Notes under the pieces: model-generated
Databases searched by the model: none
Told to the model about the DNA's origin: nothing
What the model saw: the letters and a program-made list of their open reading frames with translations, nothing else
Made by a program: the position numbers and the translations under genes
Assembly: GCA_947631005.1 (NCBI GenBank)
Contig: CANRJR010000003.1
Location: 34,053 to 98,052 of the forward strand
Direction of reading: 5' to 3'
Origin: an uncultured Clostridia bacterium
GTDB taxonomy: Bacteria > Bacillota > Clostridia > Christensenellales > Borkfalkiaceae
DNA: 64,000 bases
Part shown: positions 26,187 through 34,884 of the stretch, in pieces
Numbering within the stretch: position 1 is the stretch's first letter
Layout of the letters: every line of letters starts with the position of its first letter

Positions 26187-28358
26187 ATGAAGATCATCAA
26201 GAGAAACGGCGCGGAGGTAAGGTTCGACATCGCCAAAATTCTCAATGCCATTCGCAAGGCGAACAATGAAGTGAGCGAGGGAAACCGTCTCACGGAGGAG
26301 CAGATCGAGAAGATCGCACAGAACGTAAAGGGGTTGGCGGGCGACCTCAACCGCGCCGTCAACGTCGAGGAGATCCAGGATTTCGTCGAGAACCAGATCA
26401 TGGACCAAAAGGCGTATGCCGTCGCGCGTAAGTACATCACCTATCGCTATACGCGCGCGCTCATCCGCAAGTCCAATACGACGGACGCGCAGATCCTCAC
26501 GCTCATCGAGTGCAACAACGAAGAAGTCAAGCAGGAGAATTCCAACAAGAATCCCACGGTAAATTCCGTCCAGCGCGACTACATGGCGGGCGAAGTCAGC
26601 AAAGACATCACGCGCCGCATTTTGTTGCCGCGCGAGATCGTCGAAGCGCACGACGAGGGGATCATCCATTTCCATGACGCAGACTATTTTGCACAGCACA
26701 TGCACAACTGCGACCTCGTGAACCTCGAAGATATGTTGCAAAACGGCACGGTGATCTCGGGTACGTTCATCGAGAAGCCGCATTCCTTTTCCACCGCCTG
26801 CAATATCGCGACGCAGATCATCGCGCAGGTCGCCTCCAACCAATACGGCGGGCAGAGCATTTCGCTCACCCACCTTGCGCCTTTCGTCGAGATCAGCCGC
26901 CGCAAGATCCGCGCCGAAGTGAAAGAGGAGCTCGCGAGCGTCGGCATCGACGACGAGGCGAGGATCGCGGCGATCGCCGAAAAGCGGTTGCGCGATGAGA
27001 TCAAGCGCGGCATCCAAACCATTCAATATCAGGTCGTCACCCTGCTTACCACCAACGGACAAGCACCCTTTGTCACCGTATTTATGTACCTCGGCGAGGC
27101 GCGTTCGGAGGAGGAGCGGCACGATCTCGCGCTCATCATCGAGGAGACGCTCAACCAGCGCATTCAGGGCGTGAAGAACGAATCGGGCGTATGGGTCACG
27201 CCCGCCTTCCCCAAACTCATCTATGTGCTCGAAGAGGACAACGTTCGCGAGGGGAGCAAGTATTGGTATTTGACCGAGCTCGCGGCGCGTTGCACGGCGA
27301 AGCGTATGGTCCCCGACTATATCTCCGAAAAGAAGATGCTCGAATATAAGGTCGACCGCAACGGCGAGGGACATTGCTATACCTGTATGGGTTGCCGCAG
27401 TTTCCTCACGCCCTACGTCGACGAAAACGGCAAGCCGAAGTATTACGGCAGGTTTAACCAAGGCGTCGTTACCATCAACCTCGTAGACGTCGCGCTCTCT
27501 TCGGAGGGGGACGAGGACGCTTTCTGGAAGATTTTCGACGAGCGGCTCGAACTGTGCTACCGCGCGCTCATGTACCGCCATAACCGTTTGAAGGGAACGC
27601 TGTCCGACGCCGCGCCCATCCTTTGGCAATACGGCGCGCTGGCGCGCCTCAAAAAGGGCGAACCCATCGACAAGTTGCTCTACGGCGGCTATTCGACCAT
27701 TTCCCTCGGCTATGCGGGGCTCTACGAGTGCGTCAAGTACATGACGGGTAAATCGCACACCGATCCCGAAGCCAAGCCGTTTGCCCTCCGCGTGATGCAG
27801 CACATGAACGACAAGTGCAAGGAGTGGAAGAAGAAAGAGAATATCGACTTCTCGCTCTACGGGACGCCGTTGGAGAGCACGACGTACAAGTTTGCGAAGT
27901 GCCTACAACAGCGGTTCGGCGTCATTCCCGGCGTGACCGACAAAAACTACATCACGAACAGCTATCATGTGCACGTCACCGAGAAGATCGACGCGTTCAC
28001 CAAGCTCAAATTCGAGAGCGAGTTCCAACAGCTCTCGCCCGGCGGCGCGATCTCCTATGTGGAAGTGCCCAACATGCAAGACAATATCCCCGCGGTGCTC
28101 GCCGTTATGCAGTACATCTACGACAACATCATGTACGCCGAGCTGAACACCAAGAGCGACTACTGCCAGAACTGCGGTTACGACGGCGAGATCGCTATCG
28201 TAGAAGAGGATGGAAAACTGCTTTGGGAGTGCCCGTACTGCCATAACCGCGACCAGAGCAAGATGAACGTTGCGCGGCGCACCTGCGGCTACATCGGCAC
28301 GCAGTATTGGAATCAAGGCAGGACGCAGGAGATCAAAGACAGAGTGTTGCACTTGTAA
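26187..28358 (+). CDS. nrdD: anaerobic (class III) ribonucleoside-triphosphate reductase
   Basis: NrdD makes dNTPs without oxygen, using a glycyl radical formed by NrdG. The N-terminal ATP cone (MKIIKRNGAEVRFDIAKI) gives allosteric control; the catalytic barrel follows. A C-terminal zinc site is visible (CQNCGYDG near residue 658 and CPYCHN near 683). The radical glycine lies in RRTCGYIG near residue 700. Length 723 is standard. GAAGGAGCGCAGCC precedes the ATG. The stop overlaps the nrdG start (TAATG), so the two are coupled. Confidence 0.97.
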   Translation: MKIIKRNGAEVRFDIAKILNAIRKANNEVSEGNRLTEEQIEKIAQNVKGLAGDLNRAVNVEEIQDFVENQIMDQKAYAVARKYITYRYTRALIRKSNTTDAQILTLIECNNEEVKQENSNKNPTVNSVQRDYMAGEVSKDITRRILLPREIVEAHDEGIIHFHDADYFAQHMHNCDLVNLEDMLQNGTVISGTFIEKPHSFSTACNIATQIIAQVASNQYGGQSISLTHLAPFVEISRRKIRAEVKEELASVGIDDEARIAAIAEKRLRDEIKRGIQTIQYQVVTLLTTNGQAPFVTVFMYLGEARSEEERHDLALIIEETLNQRIQGVKNESGVWVTPAFPKLIYVLEEDNVREGSKYWYLTELAARCTAKRMVPDYISEKKMLEYKVDRNGEGHCYTCMGCRSFLTPYVDENGKPKYYGRFNQGVVTINLVDVALSSEGDEDAFWKIFDERLELCYRALMYRHNRLKGTLSDAAPILWQYGALARLKKGEPIDKLLYGGYSTISLGYAGLYECVKYMTGKSHTDPEAKPFALRVMQHMNDKCKEWKKKENIDFSLYGTPLESTTYKFAKCLQQRFGVIPGVTDKNYITNSYHVHVTEKIDAFTKLKFESEFQQLSPGGAISYVEVPNMQDNIPAVLAVMQYIYDNIMYAELNTKSDYCQNCGYDGEIAIVEEDGKLLWECPYCHNRDQSKMNVARRTCGYIGTQYWNQGRTQEIKDRVLHL

Positions 28359-28879
28359 TGAACATTGCGGAACTCAAAAAGACGGATATCGCAAACGGAG
28401 AGGGAGTTCGTGTTTCCCTCTTCGTTTCGGGTTGTACGCGACATTGCAAGAACTGCTTCAACCGCGTTGCGTGGGATTTCGGCTACGGCGAACCGTTCAC
28501 GCCGCAAAAAGAGGAGGAAGTGCTTCACGCGCTTGCGCCCGACTACATCGCGGGGCTCTCCCTTTTGGGGGGAGACCCCTTTGAGCCGTCTAACCAGCGC
28601 GCGCTGCTGCCCTTTGTAAGGCAGGTGAAAGAGCGTTATCCCCATAAGAATATCTGGTGTTATACGGGCTATACTTACAAGGACGGGGGGATCGAAGAGC
28701 CGCAGGCGCAGTGCGGGCAAACGCGGGAACTCATCTCGCTCATCGATGTGCTCGTCGACGGACAATTCGTTGAGGAGCTGAAAGACATCCGTTTGAAGTT
28801 CCGCGGCTCGTCCAACCAACGCGTGATCGACGTAAAACGCTCTTTGGAGCGCGGGTGCATAGTACTCTATCTGACATAG
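28358..28879 (+). CDS. nrdG: anaerobic ribonucleotide reductase activating protein (radical SAM)
   Basis: A 173-residue radical SAM activase that generates the glycyl radical on NrdD. The 4Fe-4S motif is CTRHCKNC near residues 26-33 and the SAM-binding GGDPFEPSN lies near 69. The start ATG at 28358 overlaps the nrdD stop. The 3' end runs into a copy of the repeated palindromic motif, which supplies the last codons and stop. Confidence 0.95.
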   Translation: MNIAELKKTDIANGEGVRVSLFVSGCTRHCKNCFNRVAWDFGYGEPFTPQKEEEVLHALAPDYIAGLSLLGGDPFEPSNQRALLPFVRQVKERYPHKNIWCYTGYTYKDGGIEEPQAQCGQTRELISLIDVLVDGQFVEELKDIRLKFRGSSNQRVIDVKRSLERGCIVLYLT

Positions 28880-28887
28880 TATTTATT
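28859..28887. repeat. near-palindromic motif, copy C
   Basis: ATAGTACTCTATCTGACATA followed by GTATTTATTTTTTT. It overlaps the last codons of nrdG. With the T-run it could weakly terminate nrdDG transcription. Related copies lie at 4371 and 14997. Confidence 0.5.
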
Positions 28888-28933
28888 TTTTTCAAAATAT
28901 TATAAAAAATCAAATGCAACAGGAGAAAGAAAG

Positions 28934-30160
28934 ATGAACAAATTACAATTACGCAGGTATGCAAAATTGCTCGCGCGGACGGGCGTAAACGTGAAGAAAG
29001 GACAGTGGGTCGTGGTGGAAGCCTATCTCGACCAACCCGAATTCGTGGAGATGTGCGTGGAAGAGCTGTATCGCGCAGGCGCGGGCAAGGTGACCGTGGA
29101 ATGGGCGCACCAGCCGCTCACCTCCCTGCGCTATAAATACGAGTCGCAGACCACGCTCGAAGCGTTTGCAAAGTGGGAGATCGAAAAGCTCGAACACGAA
29201 AAGCAGGAGCTCCCCGCCATGCTCTATCTCGAATCCGCCGATCCCGACGGGCTCAAAGGGGTCGACCAAGATAAATTCACCGCCGTGCGGGTGGCGCGTT
29301 CCAAGATCGTCAAACCCATCCGCGACGACATGGAGAACCGCTACCAATGGTGCATCGCGGCAGTCCCCGGGAAGGCGTGGGCGAAAAAGGTGTTCCCCGA
29401 TCTCATGGTGAATACCGCCGTCGAAAGGCTGTGGGACGCCATTTTGGCGGCTTCGCGTGCCGACGGTCCCGATCCCGTGCGCGCGTGGATGCATCATAAC
29501 GACGAACTTGCCGCGCGGTGCGACCACCTCAACCGCTTAAAACTTACCGCGCTCGAATACCGTTCCTCCAACGGCACCGATTTCAAAGTGGGGCTGATCG
29601 AGGGAAGCATGTTCAAAGGGGGCGGCGAGGAGACCGTTTCGGGCAACTATTTCAATCCCAACATTCCCTCGGAGGAGATCTTCATCTCGCCCAAGGCGGG
29701 GGATGCGGAGGGCGTCGTCTATTCGACCAAGCCGCTTTCCTATCAAGGCGAGCTTATCGAGGATTTCAGCGTCCGTTTCGAGGGCGGGAAAGTCGTCGAG
29801 GTGAAGGCGAAGAAAAATCAGGCGTTGCTCGAAAAGATGGTTTCGATGGACGAGGGGGCGCGGATGCTCGGCGAATGCGCGCTCATCGGCTACGATTCGC
29901 CCATCAACAACGCGGGCATTCTCTTCTATAATACGCTGTTCGACGAGAATGCGAGCTGCCACCTCGCGCTCGGCAGGGGGTTCAACGAATGCCTGCGCGG
30001 GTTCGAAAATATGACGAAAGAGGAGATCAAGGCAAAGGGGATCAACGACAGTATGATCCACGTCGATTTCATGATTGGGAGCAAGGATCTCGAGATCGTC
30101 GGGATCGGACGGGGCGGCGCGCGCGTCCAGATCTTCAAAGACGGAAATTGGGCGTTATAA
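28934..30160 (+). CDS. M29-family aminopeptidase (AmpS/PepS type)
   Basis: A 408-residue cytoplasmic metallo-aminopeptidase of family M29, which removes N-terminal residues with two Zn or Co ions. Visible family elements are RRYAKLLARTGVNVKKGQWV at the N-terminus, the metal-ligand segment EGSMFKGGGEETVSGNYFNPN near 220, GECALIGYDSPINNAGILFY near 317, and the C-terminal HLALGRGFNE and MIHVDFMIGS. GGAGAAAGAAAG precedes the ATG. The two genes downstream look like metallochaperones, which would suit a metal-dependent peptidase, though that link is only positional. Confidence 0.93.
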   Translation: MNKLQLRRYAKLLARTGVNVKKGQWVVVEAYLDQPEFVEMCVEELYRAGAGKVTVEWAHQPLTSLRYKYESQTTLEAFAKWEIEKLEHEKQELPAMLYLESADPDGLKGVDQDKFTAVRVARSKIVKPIRDDMENRYQWCIAAVPGKAWAKKVFPDLMVNTAVERLWDAILAASRADGPDPVRAWMHHNDELAARCDHLNRLKLTALEYRSSNGTDFKVGLIEGSMFKGGGEETVSGNYFNPNIPSEEIFISPKAGDAEGVVYSTKPLSYQGELIEDFSVRFEGGKVVEVKAKKNQALLEKMVSMDEGARMLGECALIGYDSPINNAGILFYNTLFDENASCHLALGRGFNECLRGFENMTKEEIKAKGINDSMIHVDFMIGSKDLEIVGIGRGGARVQIFKDGNWAL

Positions 30161-30221
30161 GCGTTTCATCCGCCGCATTTCGGGGTATATATAGGGAAAT
30201 CTATTTCGGAGCAATTCAACT

Positions 30222-31301
30222 ATGATCAAAATCGACATCTATTCCGGATTCCTCGGCGCGGGAAAGACGACGCTCATCAAAAAACTCATCAAAGAAGCCT
30301 ATTGCGGCGAAAAGGTCGTGCTCATCGAAAACGAGTTCGGCGAGATCGGCGTAGACGGCGGATTTCTGCGCGACGCGGGGATCGAGATCACCGAGATGAA
30401 TTCTGGCTGCATATGCTGTTCTCTCGTGGGGGATTTCGCCAAGGCACTCAAAGAAGTTGCTGCAAAATTCTCGCCCGACCGCATCGTGATCGAGCCTTCG
30501 GGCGTCGGGAAACTCTCCGACGTCATCAAGGCGGTCCAACGCGCCGCCGTTCCGAACAGCAAACTGAACGCCTTCTGCACCGTGGTCGACGTCAAGAAAT
30601 GCAAGATGTATTTGCGCAATTTCGGCGAATTTTTCCTCGATCAGGTGGAGAACGCGAGCTGTATCGTCCTTTCGCGCACCGCGGACAGCGCAAAAACCGA
30701 GGAGGCAGTCGCCCTGCTTCGCGAGCACACGGGCGTTACGATCGTGACGACCGAGTGGGACGCGCTCGACGGCAAGGCGATCCTCGAAGCCATGCAACGC
30801 ACCGATTCGCTCACCGCCGAGCTTGAAAAACTTGCCGCGGAGGCAGACGAGGACGAACACGAGCATCATCATCACCACCATCACCATGACGATGAGGACG
30901 ATGAGGACGAGCATGAACATCATCACCATGACGATGAGGACGATGACGATGATGAGCACGAACATCACCACCATCACCACGATGACGACGATGACGACGA
31001 CGAACACGAACATCATCACCATCATCATGCCGACGAGATTTTTTCGAGTTGGGGCGTGGAGACGGCGAAGAAGTTCACGCGCGAGGAGCTCGAAGCCAAG
31101 CTCGACGCCCTCTCGACGGGCGAATACGGGCAGGTCTTGCGCGCAAAGGGCATTGTAGACGGCGCGGGCGAGTGGCTGTATTTCGACTACGTCCCCGAAG
31201 AGCGGGAGATCCGAACGGGCGCGCCCGCGGTGACGGGGCGGCTCTGCGTGATCGGTTGCAAGCTCGACGAAGGCAAGCTCGCGGCGTTGTTTGCCAAGTA
31301 A
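30222..31301 (+). CDS. G3E/CobW-family GTPase with extreme His/Asp metal-binding tract
   Basis: A 359-residue COG0523 GTPase. The P-loop is GFLGAGKTT (residues 9-17), Walker B/guide region ENEFGEIG (36-43), the metal-binding CxCC motif NSGCICCSL (60-68) and EPSGVG near 92. Residues about 212-270 are nearly all His, Asp and Glu, with blocks of six to eight His separated by acidic runs. A CobW C-terminal domain follows (GEWLYFDYVPEEREIRTG). Such proteins deliver Zn, Co or Ni to client enzymes. No clear Zur box was found. GGAGCAATTCAACT precedes the ATG. The next gene, 10 bases on, encodes a second protein of the same superfamily. Confidence 0.9.
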   Translation: MIKIDIYSGFLGAGKTTLIKKLIKEAYCGEKVVLIENEFGEIGVDGGFLRDAGIEITEMNSGCICCSLVGDFAKALKEVAAKFSPDRIVIEPSGVGKLSDVIKAVQRAAVPNSKLNAFCTVVDVKKCKMYLRNFGEFFLDQVENASCIVLSRTADSAKTEEAVALLREHTGVTIVTTEWDALDGKAILEAMQRTDSLTAELEKLAAEADEDEHEHHHHHHHHDDEDDEDEHEHHHHDDEDDDDDEHEHHHHHHDDDDDDDEHEHHHHHHADEIFSSWGVETAKKFTREELEAKLDALSTGEYGQVLRAKGIVDGAGEWLYFDYVPEEREIRTGAPAVTGRLCVIGCKLDEGKLAALFAK

Positions 31302-31311
31302 TATCAGAAGA

Positions 31312-32256
31312 ATGAAAGAGATACCCGTCTATCTTTTTCTCGGCTTTTTGGAGTCGGGAAAGACAAAATTCATACAGGAAACGTTCGAGGACAGTCGGTT
31401 CGACGATACGCACGAGCGCACCCTGCTTCTCGTCTGCGAGGAGGGGGAGGAGGAGTACGATCCCGCGCGCTTTGCGGTCGTCGATTATGCGGTGGAGGTC
31501 GTTCCGCAGGGCAAGCTCGACCTTGCGACGCTCACGCTTTTGCAGAAAAAGCACCGCCCCGAGCGGGTCGTCGTGGAATACAACGGCATGCTCACGCTTG
31601 ACGCATTCTTCGAAGCCATGCCCGACGGCTGGGCGATCGCGCAGGTCATGACCTTTTTCGACGCGACGACGTTCCTTTCCTACAACCAAAACATGCGCCA
31701 GCTCGTGTACGACAAGGTGCAATACGCCGATATGGTCGTGTTCAACCGCTTCAAAAAGGAAGATTCGCAGGAGGAATTTCATAAAATCATCCGCGCGATG
31801 AGCCGCCGTCCCGGGATCGTGTACGAATATACGGACGGTCAGGCGGTGTACGACGAGATCCAAGACCCGCTTCCGTTCGATATCGACGCAAAGATCGTAG
31901 AGATAGAGGACAGGGACTACGCCTTTTTCTACCGCGATCTCATGGAAGAGACCGAAAAATACCGCGGAAAGGTCGTCCGTTTCAAGGGGCTTTGCGCCGT
32001 GGATAAGCGGTTGAAAGAGGGGACGATCGTCGTCGGTCGGCATATTATGACGTGTTGCGAAGCGGACATCGCATACAGCGGTCTCGTCTTGATGCACGCT
32101 TCTACGCTTCCCATTAAAACGCGGGATTGGGTCACGGTTACCGCCCGTATCGACCTCGAATTTCACAAGGTCTACGGACAGGTAGGACCTGTGTTAAAGG
32201 CTTCCGCGATCGACTTTGCCGAGCCGCCCGAACAAGAGGTTGCAACGTTCTTTTGA
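31312..32256 (+). CDS. G3E-type P-loop protein fused to a TIGR03943-like C-terminal domain
   Basis: A 314-residue protein. It begins with a degenerate CobW-like domain (P-loop GFLESGKTK at 11-19), lacking the CxCC motif of its neighbour. Residues about 220-314 (VVGRHIMTCCEADIAYSGLV, then WVTVTARIDLEFHKVYGQVG) resemble the soluble C-terminal domain of the TIGR03943/DUF1980 family, which normally pairs with a permease next to COG0523 proteins. This suggests a two-component metal trafficking pair with the preceding gene. ATG 31312 is chosen; the frame is open from 31291. The domain call at the C-terminus is by recall of the CC-AD pattern and is moderate. Confidence 0.75.
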   Translation: MKEIPVYLFLGFLESGKTKFIQETFEDSRFDDTHERTLLLVCEEGEEEYDPARFAVVDYAVEVVPQGKLDLATLTLLQKKHRPERVVVEYNGMLTLDAFFEAMPDGWAIAQVMTFFDATTFLSYNQNMRQLVYDKVQYADMVVFNRFKKEDSQEEFHKIIRAMSRRPGIVYEYTDGQAVYDEIQDPLPFDIDAKIVEIEDRDYAFFYRDLMEETEKYRGKVVRFKGLCAVDKRLKEGTIVVGRHIMTCCEADIAYSGLVLMHASTLPIKTRDWVTVTARIDLEFHKVYGQVGPVLKASAIDFAEPPEQEVATFF

Positions 32257-32261
32257 GAAAA

Positions 32262-32284
32262 CGGCCGCGTAAGCGGTCTTTTTC
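32262..32284 (+). terminator. intrinsic terminator after the metallochaperone pair
   Basis: GGCCGC, loop GTAA, GCGGTC then TTTTTC. Confidence 0.75.
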
Positions 32285-32305
32285 GTTGGAAGTTTTCATA
32301 TCGTA

Positions 32306-32334
32306 TTGACAACGCGGCGCGTTTTGTGTATAAT
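32306..32334 (+). promoter_or_regulatory. sigma-A promoter of the flavodoxin unit
   Basis: TTGACA (32306-32311), 17 bases, TATAAT (32329-32334); RBS AAAGGAGGG follows at about 32361. Confidence 0.85.
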
Positions 32335-32373
32335 TTAATTGATAAGGTTACTACGGGGGAAAAGGAGGGAACA

Positions 32374-32847
32374 ATGCGGACGATCATCGTGTACTATTCG
32401 CAAGGCGGCAATACGCGCGCGGTCGCGCGGCTTCTTTCTGGAATGTTGAAAGCGGACCTCTATGAGATCCGTACGCGTACGCCCTATCCCGACGATTACG
32501 ATCTGCTTCTCGGCTTGGGGAAGAAAGAGGTGGAGAGTGGCTATATGCCGCCCGTCGAACAGGATTGTCCCGACCTCGACGCATATGACGCGATCGTGTT
32601 CGGAACGCCCGTGTGGTGGGGGACGTTCGCGCCCGCCGTGCGCACATTCCTCTCCGAGCACGGCTGGAAAGGGCGGCACATCTATCCGTTCGCCACGAAC
32701 GGCGGTTCGATCGGGCGGACGACCACCCAACTCAAACGCGCCATGCGGGGCGCGGTCATCGCGCCCACGCTCAATCTTCGCTTCGAGGACAGAACGCTCG
32801 TCTCGCCCGCGGGCAATATCCGCGCATGGGCGGAGCGCGTCCGCTGA
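32374..32847 (+). CDS. flavodoxin family protein
   Basis: A 157-residue FMN-binding electron carrier of the flavodoxin_4 type. The phosphate-binding loop is YYSQGGNTRAVA near residue 8, and the isoalloxazine loops are FGTPVWWGTFAPAVRTFL near 75 and PFATNGGSIG near 108. These proteins carry low-potential electrons or act as NAD(P)H-flavin oxidoreductases. ATG 32374 follows AAAGGAGGGAAC. Its stop overlaps the start of the methyltransferase gene (TGATG). Confidence 0.88.
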   Translation: MRTIIVYYSQGGNTRAVARLLSGMLKADLYEIRTRTPYPDDYDLLLGLGKKEVESGYMPPVEQDCPDLDAYDAIVFGTPVWWGTFAPAVRTFLSEHGWKGRHIYPFATNGGSIGRTTTQLKRAMRGAVIAPTLNLRFEDRTLVSPAGNIRAWAERVR

Positions 32848-33689
32848 TGTTCGAACGTCTTACGCGGCAATACGGCGAACGCGGGGAGGTCTATCTTACG
32901 GGATTCGACCGTCCCGAAACCTTTCGCGTCAACAGCTTGAAGTCGACGCGGGAGCGGGTGGAGAGGGAGCTCGATTCCCGCAAAATTCCGTATCGCGGCG
33001 TGCCTTGGTATCGCGACGCCTTTATCGTCCCGCGCGGGAGCGGGCTTGCCGAGAGCGAGCTCTTCCGTGCGGGCGAAATTTATTTGCAAAGCCTCTCTTC
33101 GATGATGCCGCCCCTGCTTCTCAACGCCGCGGCGGGGGAGAGCGTGCTCGACATGACTGCCGCCCCGGGCGGCAAAACGACGCAGATCTGCGCCCTTACG
33201 GAGGGACGCGCCCTCGTGACCGCCTGCGAAAGAGACAAGTTCCGCTACGAACGGCTTCGGTTCAATTTGGAGCGGCAAGGGGCGGCGCGCGTGACGGCGA
33301 TCAAAACGGACGCCTTGCTTCTCGACGAAAATTTTTCGTTCGACAAGATTTTGCTCGACGCGCCGTGCAGCGGAAGCGGAACGTACACGCCCGCGTCCCG
33401 TCCCCGTCTTACGGAAGAATATTTGCAAAAATGCGTACAAACGCAAGAAAAATTGCTGAAAAAGGCATATAAACTGCTGAAACGCGGCGGGCGGTTGGTG
33501 TATTCCACCTGCTCGATCTTTCCCGAGGAGAACGGGGATCATTTTGTTCGGCTTCCGAGCGAGATGCGGCTTAAGGAATGCCGCCCGTTCGAAGGCGTTC
33601 CGTATCTTCCCTCCCTCGGCGGGACATTGCAGATCGAGCCGACTGAGCTCTATGAGGGATTCTTCCTCGCCGTTCTCGAAAAACGGTGA
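32847..33689 (+). CDS. RsmB/RsmF/NOP-family rRNA (cytosine-5) methyltransferase
   Basis: A 280-residue SAM-dependent RNA m5C methyltransferase. SAM motif I is VLDMTAAPGGKTTQ near 105, motif IV with the first catalytic Cys is LLDAPCSGSG near 172, and motif VI with the second Cys is LVYSTCSIFPEEN near 225. The N-terminal RNA-binding part (GFDRPETFRVNSL) is short. It lacks the C-terminal PUA-like extension of full RsmF (about 450 residues), so the exact target base is unclear. ATG 32847 overlaps the flavodoxin stop; the longer frame from 32613 is antisense-free overlap with flavodoxin and is rejected. Confidence 0.88.
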   Translation: MFERLTRQYGERGEVYLTGFDRPETFRVNSLKSTRERVERELDSRKIPYRGVPWYRDAFIVPRGSGLAESELFRAGEIYLQSLSSMMPPLLLNAAAGESVLDMTAAPGGKTTQICALTEGRALVTACERDKFRYERLRFNLERQGAARVTAIKTDALLLDENFSFDKILLDAPCSGSGTYTPASRPRLTEEYLQKCVQTQEKLLKKAYKLLKRGGRLVYSTCSIFPEENGDHFVRLPSEMRLKECRPFEGVPYLPSLGGTLQIEPTELYEGFFLAVLEKR

Positions 33690-33722
33690 ACGCACGGCGC
33701 GACAACATTTTTGTAATAGCGT

Positions 33723-33759
33723 AAAAAAATCCGATAGCGTAGGGCTATCGGATTTTTTT
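33723..33759. terminator. bidirectional intrinsic terminator
   Basis: AAAAAAATCCGATAGC pairs with GCTATCGGATTTTTTT around a short loop. It serves the convergent methyltransferase and DUF1848 genes; the DUF1848 stop touches its edge. Confidence 0.9.
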
Positions 33760-34705
33760 AAGATACGTCGAACAGGGAGAGCTGTTTTCCGCTTTGGACG
33801 AGGTAGGAATCCTGGTTGGCGGGAATGAACACGTCGTCGTCGCCGACGCTTCCGATGAGAAGCGGGGAGGCGGGGTCGTGCCGCGCGGCGTTCTCCTTGA
33901 CGAGCGATTCGTTGCGGTTGGCGTTGCAGTAGCGACACATGCTCGAACAGCTATCGTATGTGCCTACGTCGCGGCTCTCGATGCACGAACAGTCGCGCTT
34001 GTTCCCGCGGTGGGCGATATTTTGGAACTGACAGCCGTTCGCGGCGGCAATGTCGTCGAGAAGAACGCAAGCCTTGCGCTCGATCCCTGCGGCAGTCGGA
34101 CGTTCGCCCCGCCCGCAAATGCGGATCGGCAAGCCGTATTTTTGCCCGACCGCCCCGAGCGCGGCGAGGATCGCTACCTCTTGGGTCTTGTCCGTCGGGA
34201 TAAAATCGCGGATGCGCTCGCGCAAAGGCATGCTCGCCTCCGCAAAATTCACGATGCAACCGCGCACATAGGGGGCGATCTTTTCGGCAAGATTTTCAAA
34301 GGTTTCGCCGTGCCATGCGGCGGTGTACGCGCCGTTCAGAAGAATGGGGTCGTACCGCCAGAACACCTTTTCCCGACCCACGAGCGCGGAGAGGGACTTC
34401 AACGCGGCGAGCGTATCGGATAGGGCGGGCGTGTTCGGTTCTATGTCGCGCCCGTAGCCGTTGACCGTATAATGGAAGAGGGTGCGGTAGCGGTAGGAGA
34501 TCTCGTGGAGATCTGCAAGGATGGGCATGTAATTTTTGGAGCAGAACAGCACGGCGTCGATGCGCTCGGGCGAAAGCTCGTAGCTTGCGATCCTGTGCGG
34601 GAAGAGGGGATTGCGCGAATACACGAATCCCTCGCGAAAACGTTGGATGAGCCATTTCGAATAGTGCGTTACGATATCCGTACGAAGTCCCACATTGAGT
34701 AGCAT
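33758..34705 (-). CDS. DUF1848 family protein
   Basis: A 315-residue protein of the uncharacterised DUF1848 family. Typical features are the N-terminal segment RTDIVTHYSKWLIQRFREGF, SRNPLFPHRI, the central FWRYDPILLN and a conserved Cys cluster near the C-terminus (CSCIESRDVGTYDSC, CRYCNANRN). The Cys and TIM-barrel-like pattern suggest an iron-sulfur or radical chemistry role, but none is established. ATG 34705 follows GGCGAGGTGAT; the frame extends upstream past the promoter and is cut back accordingly. Confidence 0.85.
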   Translation of the reverse strand: MLLNVGLRTDIVTHYSKWLIQRFREGFVYSRNPLFPHRIASYELSPERIDAVLFCSKNYMPILADLHEISYRYRTLFHYTVNGYGRDIEPNTPALSDTLAALKSLSALVGREKVFWRYDPILLNGAYTAAWHGETFENLAEKIAPYVRGCIVNFAEASMPLRERIRDFIPTDKTQEVAILAALGAVGQKYGLPIRICGRGERPTAAGIERKACVLLDDIAAANGCQFQNIAHRGNKRDCSCIESRDVGTYDSCSSMCRYCNANRNESLVKENAARHDPASPLLIGSVGDDDVFIPANQDSYLVQSGKQLSLFDVS

Positions 34706-34723
34706 TGTATCACCTCGCCGAAC

Positions 34724-34752
34724 AGTATAACATATTTTCGGCGAATTGTAAA
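34724..34752 (-). promoter_or_regulatory. promoter of the DUF1848 gene
   Basis: Minus strand: TTTACA (34752-34747), 17 bases, TATACT (34729-34724). Confidence 0.75.
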
Positions 34753-34808
34753 GCCGTCGATCTCCCGGTCCCGACGCCATAAAACGCCGTAAAAATTGCG
34801 CGGAACGT

Positions 34809-34837
34809 TTGACAAATACCTTGCGCGGTGCTAAACT
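34809..34837 (+). promoter_or_regulatory. promoter of the transporter-Nudix unit
   Basis: TTGACA (34809-34814), 17 bases, TAAACT (34832-34837). Confidence 0.75.
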
Positions 34838-34884
34838 GTCGTTTGGTCGGATTCCCGATCGCGGAAGCCGAACACGGAAGAGAT

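Noticed and set aside
25938..27803. A 621-codon minus-strand frame.
   Set aside because: Antisense to nrdD; no RBS or domain.
30856..31030. A cloning-type polyhistidine tag or assembly artefact in the G3E gene.
   Set aside because: The tract is long, mixed with Asp/Glu, uses both CAT and CAC, and metal-binding His stretches are known in this family.
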